Shown one piece after another: positions 1 to 8,169 of a DNA stretch of 64,000 nt. The translations under genes were made by a program, and so were the position numbers. The notes under the pieces were generated by a model, which ran no database searches, had not been told where the DNA came from, and saw only the letters and a program-made list of their open reading frames with translations. The stretch's first letter is position 1. Every line of letters begins with the position of its first letter. The DNA comes from Gammaproteobacteria bacterium (GTDB taxonomy: Bacteria > Pseudomonadota > Gammaproteobacteria > Pseudomonadales > Porticoccaceae), in NCBI GenBank assembly GCA_016708925.1, contig JADJET010000019.1, forward strand, positions 108,438-172,437. The letters are read 5' to 3'.

Positions 1-67
1 CGGTTAGGGTGTACCGGTGGCCAGGTGGCGACTCGCCGCCCGCACAACAACCGAAGGACCGTTCCCA

Positions 68-1437
68 ATGGATTTTAGGAATGCTAACCGGGGCGTGGTG
101 ATCCTGCAGGGGGATGACCGGGCCCGGGAGACGGCGGTGGCGCTGCGGCAATTATTGCCGGATTGGACCTGCGAACTGGTCGACGATTGTTCCCTGTCGG
201 AGACCGGCGGCCGGGATGCCTGCATCGGTATCGCGGTGGCGCCGCAGCAGGTCGACAGCCGGACCCCGACTTGGTTGGAGCGGGCCACTCGGGCCCGGGC
301 CAACCTGTTGTGATCGCGGTGCTCGATGAACACCACCATGGCCATCCCGAGTTCATGAAAGCGGTGGCAGCCACTTGCCACGACTTCTTCACCACCCCGG
401 TCGCCGAGGCCACCGACATCATCCGCTATGTGCTCGCACATGCCGCCGGTTTTGCACGGCTGCGCGCGCAACTGTTCGAACCCCCCGCGGCAGGCGACGG
501 CATCGGCCCCGATCTGCTCGGCAGCTGTCCGGCCATGAAGCGGCTGGGGACGCTCATCGGCAAGTTTGCGCGGGCGGAGGCCCCGGTGATGATCCGTGGC
601 GAGAGCGGCACTGGCAAGGAGTTGGTCGCACAGGCCATTCACCGGGCGTCCACGCGCGCCGACGGGCCCTTCATTGCGGTGAACTGTGGGGCAATTCCCG
701 AGCAGTTGGTGGAATCGGAGTTGTTCGGCCACGTCAAGGGCGCCTTCACGGGTGCGGTGCAGGACCGTCTGGGGCGCGCCGCGCTGGCCGATGGCGGGAC
801 CTTGTTTCTGGACGAGATCGGCGATCTCCCCCTGTCCCATCAGGTCAAGATACTGCGCTTCATCCAGGAAGGCTCTTTCGAGCGGGTAGGTTCCTCGCGT
901 TCGCTCCGCGTCGACGTGCGCATCATCGCCGCCACCCACGTGGATCTCGCCGCCGCCGTCAAGGCGCAAACCTTTCGCGAAGACCTGTTCTATCGCATCA
1001 ACGTGCTCCAGATCAACGTGCCGCCGCTGCGTGAGCGCGGTGACGATATCGAATGGTTGGCCCGGCATTTCCTGTCCCGCGTCAAACAGCAGACGCCGAC
1101 CGTCGCCAATGGCTTCAGCGCCGGGGCCCTCCTCGCCCTGCGTCGTTACCGCTGGCCCGGCAACGTGCGCGAACTGATCAACCGCGTCAGCAAGGCCGCG
1201 GTCATGGCCGAGGGGGCACTGATCACCCCGGCGGAGCTGGATCTGTCCGATCCTCCGGGGGATCGCGACGCTTCCGTCATCAATCTGCAGGAGGCCCGCG
1301 AGCGCGCCGAGTGCACGGCCGTCGAGCAGGCCTTGCGAGACAGCAATTTCAACCTTTCCCAAGCCGCGAGCCAGCTCGGGGTCTCGCGCATGACCGTCTA
1401 CCGGCTGCTGGAGAAACACGGTATCCGGATACCCTGA
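68..1437 (+). CDS. VpsR-like sigma-54-dependent transcriptional activator (frameshifted near 306)
   Basis: Enhancer-binding protein that should remodel sigma-54 RNA polymerase. The AAA+ domain is complete: Walker A GESGTGKE (about 598-621), the sigma-54 contact loop GAFTGA (739-756), Walker B LFLDEIGD, the arginine-finger stretch FREDLFYRIN and RWPGNVREL. A Fis-type helix-turn-helix closes the protein (about 1350-1430). The first 80 codons, starting at 68, lie in another frame and stop at 313. They resemble the degenerate receiver domain of VpsR-type regulators. One extra base near 306 would join the frames as ...ANLVVIAVLDEHH. It lies just upstream of the amyloid operon and its sigma-54 promoter, so it is very likely that operon's activator (inference). 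Whether the break is real or a sequencing indel cannot be told here. Confidence 0.85.
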
Positions 1438-1913
1438 AATCGGCAGCGGGCCGTTGCCGGCCTCGCGGCTGGCCGCGGATTTTCCCTGCACGCTCATTCC
1501 TCCGGGTTCGCGGCGGGCCAGGCGCGCCCCGTCCCGCTCGCCCACGTCGCCGTTGTAGGACATTTCCTACCGAAAGTTCAGAATAACTCCCGACTTTACC
1601 CGCAGAGGTGCCAAGCCTCTGGCGATCCCGTTGTAACAAACTTGAGGTACTTTAGCTTTTCAATATAACGCTTTGTTTGTGCTGGGGTTGTTCGAATGCA
1701 TCTGGTGAACCCCGTCACCTTGGTGTGACATCGCGCTGTGAATTACCCCTGCGAAATCCCCCAAATAAAACAAAAAATTCTTTACTTTCAGTGAGTTGAC
1801 ATCATGGCCCGATAGTTGCTTACAGTCTGGTGCCCGACCCCCGGGCGTGGCGTGGCCGAAGCAACGGATTCGCACGCAGCGCGACGGGTGACGGGGAACC
1901 AGAGGGGAGCGTT
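1438..1913 (+). promoter_or_regulatory. Regulatory gap upstream of the amyloid operon
   Basis: No gene is visible in these 476 bases. The first part is GC-rich; from about 1555 the DNA turns AT-rich. It holds a perfect inverted repeat GTAGGA-CATT-TCCTAC (1555-1570), a small palindrome TTGTAACAA (1631-1639) and a near-palindrome GTCACCTTGGTGTGAC (1714-1729). These lie about 75-250 bases upstream of the sigma-54 promoter, the usual range for activator binding sites. Which, if any, is bound is inference. Confidence 0.5.
1805..1820 (+). promoter_or_regulatory. Sigma-54 (-24/-12) promoter
   Basis: TGGCCCGATAGTTGCT matches the sigma-54 consensus (TGGCACG-N4-TTGCA/T) at all but one conserved base. 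The invariant GG (1806-1807) and GC (1818-1819) are exactly ten bases apart. Transcription would start near 1831, leaving a leader of about 80 bases before the ATG at 1914. A sigma-54 activator gene lies immediately upstream. Confidence 0.85.
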
Positions 1914-2702
1914 ATGTCGTCAAACCGGGAAGACCCGATCTACCGGCGCCGGAGAAAAGAGACTGTCGTCGCTCCGGCGGTGGGTGCGGGTGCAGCAGCT
2001 TTGGGCAGGGATGCGGAACCACGCAGTGGACGATATCCGTCTGATAGCCCCCTGCGAGCGACTGCGACTTCGCCGCGCCGGTTGCTGATCGCGGCCTGTG
2101 CCGCGTTGCTGGCGCCAATGCTGTCAACGCATGCCCAGCCCGCGCATTCCGAATCCAGTGCCGCAACCGTCGTCCATAGCAGCAGCACCATCGGCCCCGC
2201 GCTGCAGCGCTCCACCGGCGTGGTGACGGTCAATCAGACTGCCGGCGACGGCAATGTCCAGCAGAATTCCGCCGCGCTCGCCGCGAGCGAGGGCCACAGC
2301 GTGGCTGCGGTGGATGCGCAGCAGACGCTGCAGCAAGTCGTTCCCACCCTGAACCAGTTGCTCAACGCGGATATTTCCTCGGGCGCCTTCGACGACGCGC
2401 TGGGAGTTTATCTGGTCAATCAGTCCGCGGGCGGCGGCAACAGCCAATTCAATGGAGCCGCGATCGCCGTTGGCGGCGTATCGGCACTCGCCATCGTCCA
2501 GATGGACGATGCACGGTTGCGGGAGCAGAGCGTCGGCAGTGCCGCGCCCGCGCTCCCCGAGGAAGGTGGCGCACAGGTTTCGGCCAGCGCCAACCTGGCT
2601 CCGGATGCCTTTGCGGGCGCCCGGGGTCTGTTTCTGGTGAACCAGGCCGCTGGCAACAACAACGCCACGGCCAACACCTTCACCTTGTCGGCGCCGCCCT
2701 AG
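1914..2702 (+). CDS. Fap-like secreted amyloid-repeat protein (FapA/FapB position)
   Basis: First gene of the operon, 262 residues. The ATG at 1914 is chosen because it follows AGAGGGGAG and lies downstream of the predicted transcription start; the open frame reaches back to 1830. An arginine-rich N-terminus precedes a hydrophobic signal segment ending near STHAQP. The mature part carries three copies of an amyloid-type motif: VNQTAGDGNVQQNSAAL, VNQSAGGGNSQFNGAAI and VNQAAGNNNATANTF. The pattern (V)NQxAGxxNxxxN is typical of Fap fibre proteins. By size and place it could be a minor or nucleator subunit (FapB-like) or the FapA equivalent; I cannot decide between them. Confidence 0.7.
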   Translation: MSSNREDPIYRRRRKETVVAPAVGAGAAALGRDAEPRSGRYPSDSPLRATATSPRRLLIAACAALLAPMLSTHAQPAHSESSAATVVHSSSTIGPALQRSTGVVTVNQTAGDGNVQQNSAALAASEGHSVAAVDAQQTLQQVVPTLNQLLNADISSGAFDDALGVYLVNQSAGGGNSQFNGAAIAVGGVSALAIVQMDDARLREQSVGSAAPALPEEGGAQVSASANLAPDAFAGARGLFLVNQAAGNNNATANTFTLSAPP

Positions 2703-2755
2703 CGGACGGGGCAGGCAAGGTTATCCCCTGACATGTCAGCATCAAGGAGCACGAC

Positions 2756-4465
2756 ATGAGTACCTTTAAGAACATGAGTAACTTCAAAAGGCTGCCACTT
2801 GCGGTAGCAGTGGCCATGGCCATGGGCGCGAGCTTCAGCCATGCGCAAGAAGGAAAGCCCTATGGCAAGCGCAGCGATATCGACATCAACAAGACCGTCG
2901 ACGTCGACTACAACCTGAGCTACTACGGTCAGATCTACACCCTGGGTCTGGTGCTGGTGGACTCCAGCGCAGCCGCGTTTTCCGAGGTCAATCAAAAGAC
3001 CCACGACAACACGCTGAGCAAGCTCGAGATCGACTCGGAAACCGGCGCCGTACTGTCCACTCCGGGCAGCCTGAACGACGACAACAACGCAACCCTGGCT
3101 GGTAATGTGTTGTCCGACGCCACCGGGAACGCGGGCGTCAACGTCGCAGCCGGCAGCAACAACGTGCAGCAGAACTCGGTGGCCATTGCCGAAGGCGACT
3201 CGCTGAACAGCCGGCAGAACATCGATATCGACTTCAGCACCACTGACGACCAGGTCAATAACGATTCCGGCTCCTGGAGCCTGGACACGCACACAGCGGC
3301 AAGCGCCAGTGCTTCCCACAGCAAGACCGAAACCGATACCCTCACCAGTTCCAGCGAAGCCCATCTGGACGTCGATCTCGATGTGGATAACGCGATTACA
3401 GTAACAACCCCGGATGGAGACTATTCGGTCAGCAGTGTCGTCGGTGGTGCGGCCGTGGGTGAATTCGACGCCGACATCGGCGGCGACGTGATGAGCTCCA
3501 TGGGTGGCGAGCAGGGTGATCTGAACGCGCTTTCCGCCGAAGGCAGTTTTGTTGCCGGCGGCCTGCTCGGCATCGAAGATGGCACCATCGACTACGGCGT
3601 CGCAGGGCGCGATACGCAGTCGTGGAACGGCAGCGAGTCGTCCTCGAAAAGCAAGCACGCTGAATCTTCCGCCGACTACAGCGAAGAAGGAACTTGGAAC
3701 TACGTGGACGAGCAACACTATGCGTTCAGCGCGAGTTTCGACATCAATCTGTTGTTCGGTGGTGCGGCAGAGGCTGAGACCTTCTCCAACCAGTCCTCCT
3801 ACAGCAACGAGAACCCCTCTTCTGGCACCAACGATGCCTTTCTTGGTGACAGCGTGGGCTCGGGCTTCTCCGGCAACATCGGCGTCAACGTGGTGGCGGG
3901 CAACAACAACGCCCAGGCCAACCAGCTGGCGCTGGCCGAGAACTCCGGCGTGATGGCGCTGGCGACCGCCTCGTCGAACCAGTCCGTACACGACAACCTC
4001 TCGGTAGGTCAGGGTTCGACCGACGATGCCAAAATGGAGGTCACCCTGAGCGGTTCGGTAACCGGTACCTACGACGGCATCTCAGACCAGCGCGGCGACG
4101 TCTACCTGGATACCTGGGAAGACCAACTCCACCCGGGTGGCTCAAACACCGGCCACGTCGATGTCGACGACGAGGTACAGGGTGCTCAGGACGACCTGAA
4201 AGACGGTGGCGCTTTCGTGTTTACCGAGTTCGGAACCATTGATCTGGGTGAAATCAAGCTGACCGGCATGCTCCCGGTGGTGAACGTGGTGCCCAACGCC
4301 GTGGTGAACAACGCCACCTTGACGGGTGACGCCTTCAGCGAAGCGGGCGGCAACATCGCCATCAACGTGGCGGCCGGCAACGGCAACCTCCAGGGCAACG
4401 CCCTGGCGATTGCCAGCATCGGCACGCCGATGGTGGCGCCTCCCGGAGGCGGCGGCGGCGAATAA
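2756..4465 (+). CDS. fapC: Major Fap-type functional amyloid subunit (FapC-like)
   Basis: A 569-residue secreted protein, probably the main fibre subunit. AAGGAG lies six bases before the ATG. A signal peptide (about residues 1-30) ends SFSHA-QEGK. Three repeat units are spaced through the chain: GVNVAAGSNNVQQNSVAIAE (about 127-146), GVNVVAGNNNAQANQLALAE (about 380-400) and AINVAAGNGNLQGNALAIAS (about 533-555). Each follows a GD/GN-rich lead-in. The long linkers are rich in Ser, Asp, Glu and Thr and strongly acidic. The C-terminus is a glycine run (PPGGGGGE). Repeats plus variable linkers match FapC architecture. It is larger than the roughly 250-340-residue Pseudomonas FapC proteins and is the only large subunit here. 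Confidence 0.75.
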   Translation: MSTFKNMSNFKRLPLAVAVAMAMGASFSHAQEGKPYGKRSDIDINKTVDVDYNLSYYGQIYTLGLVLVDSSAAAFSEVNQKTHDNTLSKLEIDSETGAVLSTPGSLNDDNNATLAGNVLSDATGNAGVNVAAGSNNVQQNSVAIAEGDSLNSRQNIDIDFSTTDDQVNNDSGSWSLDTHTAASASASHSKTETDTLTSSSEAHLDVDLDVDNAITVTTPDGDYSVSSVVGGAAVGEFDADIGGDVMSSMGGEQGDLNALSAEGSFVAGGLLGIEDGTIDYGVAGRDTQSWNGSESSSKSKHAESSADYSEEGTWNYVDEQHYAFSASFDINLLFGGAAEAETFSNQSSYSNENPSSGTNDAFLGDSVGSGFSGNIGVNVVAGNNNAQANQLALAENSGVMALATASSNQSVHDNLSVGQGSTDDAKMEVTLSGSVTGTYDGISDQRGDVYLDTWEDQLHPGGSNTGHVDVDDEVQGAQDDLKDGGAFVFTEFGTIDLGEIKLTGMLPVVNVVPNAVVNNATLTGDAFSEAGGNIAINVAAGNGNLQGNALAIASIGTPMVAPPGGGGGE

Positions 4466-4518
4466 TCGTCCGTCGCTGCGGACCGTCCGACAGGCGTCTT
4501 GCCTGAAGGATCGATCCT

Positions 4519-4579
4519 GGTGCCGGGGGCGGGTTTCCGCCCCCGGCACCACCTCCGCGACTACGGAGGTGGTGCCGGG
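4519..4579 (+). terminator. Two overlapping, mutually exclusive RNA hairpins
   Basis: Stem 1 pairs 4519-4532 with 4537-4550 (14 bp, loop GTTT). Stem 2 pairs 4542-4557 with 4564-4579 (16 bp, loop CGACTA). Both are perfect and share 4542-4550, so only one can form at a time. There is no U-run. Placed between the fibre-subunit gene and the protease gene, they could attenuate read-through or protect the upstream mRNA (inference). Confidence 0.7.
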
Positions 4580-4681
4580 ATGTGGAGGCAAAAGCAAGCC
4601 TTGGCCCCGAGTTGGTTTGAAGCTTTCACGTCATACTTTCACGCTTTAACGTCACACTTTCTTTCACGTCATAGAAAAGCC

Positions 4682-5446
4682 ATGAACCCCAGAGTCCCAG
4701 TTTCAGCCGATCGCTCTGCGCTCCCCATCCCCCGGGGAAGAACCGGATGGGCGATATCCGTGCTGGGCGGCTGTGCGCTGTGGTTGGCCGCGGCCCTGCC
4801 CGCGGGTGCCCAGGACGGCACGATGCACCACTTCTACGGGCTGGGCGAGACGCCACAGTTCAGCAAGCGAGTGACCAGTCTGCGTGAGCGCCGCTATCAG
4901 GACATCGTGCAGCAGCGCTTTGATTTCAGCTGCGGCGCGGCAGCTACCGCCACCATTCTGCGCTACGCCTACGGCCTTGATGTAAACGAGGTGGATGTGA
5001 TTCTGGGCCTCGCCCAGGTCGCGGACGAAGCGTTGGCCAAAGAGAAGGGATATTCCCTGCTCGACATCCGGCATTACGTCGAATCCCTCGGCCTGCGTGG
5101 CCGGGGTTACGAATTGCCCCCGGAGATGCTCGCCAAGCTGCGTATCCCCACCATCGCGCTGCTCGACCTGCGCGGCTACAAGCATTTCGTGGTAATCCGC
5201 AAGATCACCGGGGACAGCGTCTACGTCGGCGACCCGGCGCTGGGCAACCGCATCATGCCCATGGAGGACTTCATGGCGAGTTGGAACGGATCCGTCTTCG
5301 CGATCCTGGGCCCGGGTTTCGACCGCGACACCGTGCTGGGCCGGCCGGCCCCACCGTTGACGGCGCGCAAGTTTCTGTACGACCACACTCCGGTAACCGA
5401 CAGCGAACTGCTGGATTTCGGTTTTACCCATGCCGATCTGTTCTGA
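4682..5446 (+). CDS. fapD: C39-family cysteine protease of the Fap system
   Basis: A 254-residue periplasmic peptidase expected to act in fibre secretion or processing. Hydrophobic residues 21-41 followed by AGAQD form a signal peptide. The papain-like C39 signature is intact: oxyanion Gln and nucleophile in QQRFDFSCGAAA (Cys84), His168 in GYKHFVVI and Asp184 in YVGDPALG. The ATG at 4682 is chosen because it directly precedes the signal peptide; the open frame upstream (from 4499) crosses the hairpins and looks non-coding. The Shine-Dalgarno is weak (AGAAAA). FapD of Pseudomonas is a C39 peptidase in the same place of the operon, which supports the name. Confidence 0.85.
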   Translation: MNPRVPVSADRSALPIPRGRTGWAISVLGGCALWLAAALPAGAQDGTMHHFYGLGETPQFSKRVTSLRERRYQDIVQQRFDFSCGAAATATILRYAYGLDVNEVDVILGLAQVADEALAKEKGYSLLDIRHYVESLGLRGRGYELPPEMLAKLRIPTIALLDLRGYKHFVVIRKITGDSVYVGDPALGNRIMPMEDFMASWNGSVFAILGPGFDRDTVLGRPAPPLTARKFLYDHTPVTDSELLDFGFTHADLF

Positions 5447-5497
5447 CACCAGCGGCACGCCGCTGCTTTTACGGAACGAAAGATGGAGGATAGGAAA

Positions 5498-6253
5498 ATG
5501 CGATCCAGAATTACAGCAACCCCTATGAGATTGCGCAAACCCTTGGCCGCCGCGGTTGCCGCGGTAATCCTGGCCCAGGTGCCGCTCGCCGATGCCGCAA
5601 TCTTCAAGGAACTGTCCAAGGAAGCGCTCGCCGAGATGCGCGGCAAGTTCGTGGTGGGTCCGCACATACAGTATTTCGGCATGTCGGTAACCACCACCTG
5701 GGAGCGCGCGGTTGCCGACGGCGGCCATCGGGTCAGCATGAACCTGCAGGTCGACAACTCCGGGCCGGCAACCCGGGTGGCCTACCAGGTGGGCGGAACC
5801 CTTGGCGACCCGGTGGCCAATGAGCCCGCACCGGCGCCCAACGCGGCGCTTTCGCAGATCGATGGCGCTGTGCAGGCCATCCAGGTCGAGGGCTCCGACA
5901 ATGTGGTGCGAAACAACGTCGGCTATGCGGTGATCCCCACGGACGCCGCGCCGGTGCTCGCGGACGCGCAGCTGGCGCCCGTGGATCAGACGTTTCAAAA
6001 CGGCGACATAGTGACCCATTTCACCACTACGGGGGGCGTCGGCTTCACCATTACCTCGCAAGGCAATCAGGTCACTCAGCATCTGGGCATGAATCCGGTG
6101 ACCAACCACAGCCAGTTGCTGCAGACGGTGCAGTTGAAGGGCGATGGCCACCGCGTGGTCAACGACCTGATGCTGCAGGTCGCGTTTGAGAACGCACTGT
6201 CGCAGCCGGATGGACTGCGCTTTCGTGCCGACCGCGTCATGAATTTGCTTTAA
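5498..6253 (+). CDS. fapE: FapE-like secreted protein
   Basis: A 251-residue exported protein following the protease gene. The start at 5498 is preferred over the in-frame ATG at 5483 because GGAGG at 5486-5490 then serves as ribosome binding site. A signal peptide (LAAAVAAVILAQVPLADA) is followed by LSKEALAEMRGKFVVG and IQYFGMSVTTTWERAV, which resemble the N-terminal motifs of FapE-type proteins. The rest is a beta-prone, glutamine- and asparagine-containing chain without the NxxAGxxN repeats. FapE is a minor fibre or transport component in Pseudomonas. The assignment rests on position and those short motifs. Confidence 0.65.
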   Translation: MRSRITATPMRLRKPLAAAVAAVILAQVPLADAAIFKELSKEALAEMRGKFVVGPHIQYFGMSVTTTWERAVADGGHRVSMNLQVDNSGPATRVAYQVGGTLGDPVANEPAPAPNAALSQIDGAVQAIQVEGSDNVVRNNVGYAVIPTDAAPVLADAQLAPVDQTFQNGDIVTHFTTTGGVGFTITSQGNQVTQHLGMNPVTNHSQLLQTVQLKGDGHRVVNDLMLQVAFENALSQPDGLRFRADRVMNLL

Positions 6254-6276
6254 GATCGCGACCTGGAGCTTGGTCG

Positions 6277-6314
6277 TGCCCGCCTTGCCGGCAGCAATGC
6301 CGGCAAGGCGGGCA
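6277..6314 (+). terminator. 17-bp perfect hairpin between fapE and fapF
   Basis: 6277-6293 pairs perfectly with 6298-6314 around a GCAA tetraloop, a stable RNA fold. No U-run follows. It may dampen read-through into fapF or stabilise the upstream message. Confidence 0.65.
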
Positions 6315-6327
6315 TTCCCTCGACATC

Positions 6328-6357
6328 AATAGGATCAAATAGGATCAAATAGGATCA
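6328..6357 (+). repeat. Three tandem 10-bp units (AATAGGATCA) before fapF
   Basis: Three identical units run head to tail just upstream of the fapF ATG at 6364. Each contains AGGA; the last one lies at suitable spacing to act as ribosome binding site. Confidence 0.8.
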
Positions 6358-6363
6358 GGGGTT

Positions 6364-7640
6364 ATGAAACCAGGGAAATTCGCCATTCCAGCCGCACTGC
6401 TCTCGTCGCTCGCACTGGGTCTTCCCGCAACGGCGCAGGAAGCCGCCGCGCCGGCGGAGCAAGCCGCTCCGGGGGACGTGCGCGCCGAACTGGAGCAACT
6501 CAAACGCATCAACGCCCAACTGATACGCAGGGTGCAGCTCCTGGAAAACCGCGTCGGCGCCAACCCGCCGCCACCGCCGCCGCGGCGGCCACCTCCCCGA
6601 CCACAGCCCTCCCCGACGACCGACAGCGAGGCGCGCACCGCGCAGGCAGTGGCCCCCGGCGAGGCCCCCACCAAGAAGAGCCCGGGTGCAAGCCGCGGGG
6701 TCGAGGATCTGCTGCTCGAAGAGCACACCCTGTTCGACCAGAAATTTTCTATGGAATTGGGTTTCGAGCTCGCGCATTTCGACCGCAGCCAGCTGGTGCT
6801 CAATGGCTTTCTGGCGCTGGATGCGATTTTCTCGGCGACATCAGCATCGACGAAATCAACTCGGACGTCCTCACCACCAGCCTGACCGGCCGCTGGACGG
6901 TGACCGACCGCCTGCAGTTGAGCCTGAGTGTGCCCTTCGTGTATCGCGAGACCACTACCCGATCAGGCGGACAGGAACTGTCGTCGATTCTCGAGACCGA
7001 AAAGAAGGTCGACGACAGCGACCTGGGCGACATCGCCCTGGGTGTCAGCTACCGTTTGTTCCCGGAGACCCCGACCCGGCCCGACATCGTATGGAATACC
7101 AGTGTCATCGCGCCCACCGGTCGGGATCCCTACGGCATCGATTTTCTGGAAGACCCGCTCAACACCAATCTGCAGTTTCCCGAGGAACTGCCCACCGGCA
7201 GCGGGCTGTGGGGAGTGCAGACCGGCCTGTCGTTCCTGAAAACCCTGGATCCTGCGATTCTCTTCGGCAGCATCTCCTGGCGACATTATCTCAAGGACAG
7301 CTTCGACGACCTGGGCAGCAATCCGGAAGCGGCGCCGTCCCCCGGCGACGTGCAGCTCGGTGACCAGTACCAGTTTTCGCTGGGGATCGCCTTTGCGCTC
7401 AACGAGCGCACCAGCCTCAGCACCTCGTTCACCCAGCGCTTCATCGATACAACCGAAATCAGCCGGCCGGGATTCGGAGCCCAGGCGATAGTGGGTTCGG
7501 ACGCCACCACGGGCACCTTCGACGTCGGAGTGACCTATGCGATGACCGACCGCCTGTCGGTGGTGAGCAATCTGGGGATGGGGTTGACCAACGATGCGTC
7601 CGATTACGCGTTCGCGCTCAAGTTTCCCTATCGATTCTGA
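6364..7640 (+). CDS. fapF: FapF-like outer-membrane amyloid secretion channel (frameshifted near 6832)
   Basis: Trimeric beta-barrel pore that exports the fibre subunits. After a signal peptide (to about residue 25, PATAQEA) comes a short coiled coil (DVRAELEQLKRINAQLIRRV), a proline-rich linker (PPPPPPRRPPPRPQP) and a beta-barrel domain opening with FSMELGFELAHFDRSQLVLN. The protein ends KFPYRF with the C-terminal Phe of outer-membrane proteins. Coiled coil plus linker plus barrel is the FapF plan, and about 425 residues fits. One base is missing near 6832 in GATTTTCTCGG: restoring a C gives ALDAIFLGDISIDEIN and joins the frames 6364-6885 and 6900-7640. As given, the barrel is lost; this may be a sequencing indel. 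Confidence 0.8.
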
Positions 7641-7716
7641 ACGATGCCGCGAGTGTCCCGCCGCGTCCCCGCTCGGCTGGGGGCGGTCCGAGTGATGCCT
7701 GACCACGGAGGAGAAA

Positions 7717-8133
7717 ATGGGAGTCCGTAAAGTGATGGGTTTGTTGTTCCGGACCTGCTGCCTAGTGGCGGCAATGAGCGCCGTGGCGGCGCCGGAGCAG
7801 CAGGTGACGGTCGATCTGGCGGGTCTGCAGCGCAATGCCCAGGCCGGGGACCGGATGGCGCAGTACAACCTTGGGGTGCTCTGCGAAACGGGACGACACG
7901 GCGTGCCCATGGACAAGGCCGAAGCGGTGCGCTGGTACCGCAAATCCGCGGAGCAGGGGTACGAGAACGCGCAATACAATCTCGGCGTCCTGTATCTGCG
8001 CGGTGAGGGCGTGGAGGAAAATCGCGAAGCCGCGCTGCACTGGCTCGGCCTCGCCGCCGATCAGCTCAATCCCGCGGCAATCTCGGCGTTGGAAAAGCTG
8101 GGGGTCCAAAAACCCGATCCTGACGGAGAATGA
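7717..8133 (+). CDS. Small exported Sel1-repeat protein
   Basis: A 138-residue protein with a signal peptide (ends AVAAPEQ), a strong ribosome binding site (GGAGGAG) and two Sel1-like helical repeats: AQYNLGVLCETGRHGVPMD and AQYNLGVLYLRGEGVEENR. Sel1 repeats mediate protein-protein contacts, often in envelope assembly. It lies 76 bases after fapF on the same strand, so it may be the last gene of the amyloid operon (inference). Confidence 0.75.
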   Translation: MGVRKVMGLLFRTCCLVAAMSAVAAPEQQVTVDLAGLQRNAQAGDRMAQYNLGVLCETGRHGVPMDKAEAVRWYRKSAEQGYENAQYNLGVLYLRGEGVEENREAALHWLGLAADQLNPAAISALEKLGVQKPDPDGE

Positions 8134-8169
8134 TCCGGTCGGTGCCGCGGGTCATTGTCGAAATTCGAG

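Noticed and set aside
4..1563. Long open frame on the minus strand across the activator
   Set aside because: It is the antisense shadow of the activator; it lacks any recognisable motif, whereas the plus strand carries every AAA+ motif.
2699..3991. A 430-codon minus-strand frame opposite the main amyloid gene
   Set aside because: Composition bias of the repetitive acidic gene opens the opposite frame; there is no start signal, and the plus strand has a signal peptide and repeats.
5450..5470. CAGCGGC/GCCGCTG followed by CTTTT as a terminator after fapD
   Set aside because: The stem is 7 bp with almost no loop, and fapE follows closely with its own ribosome binding site; too weak to call.
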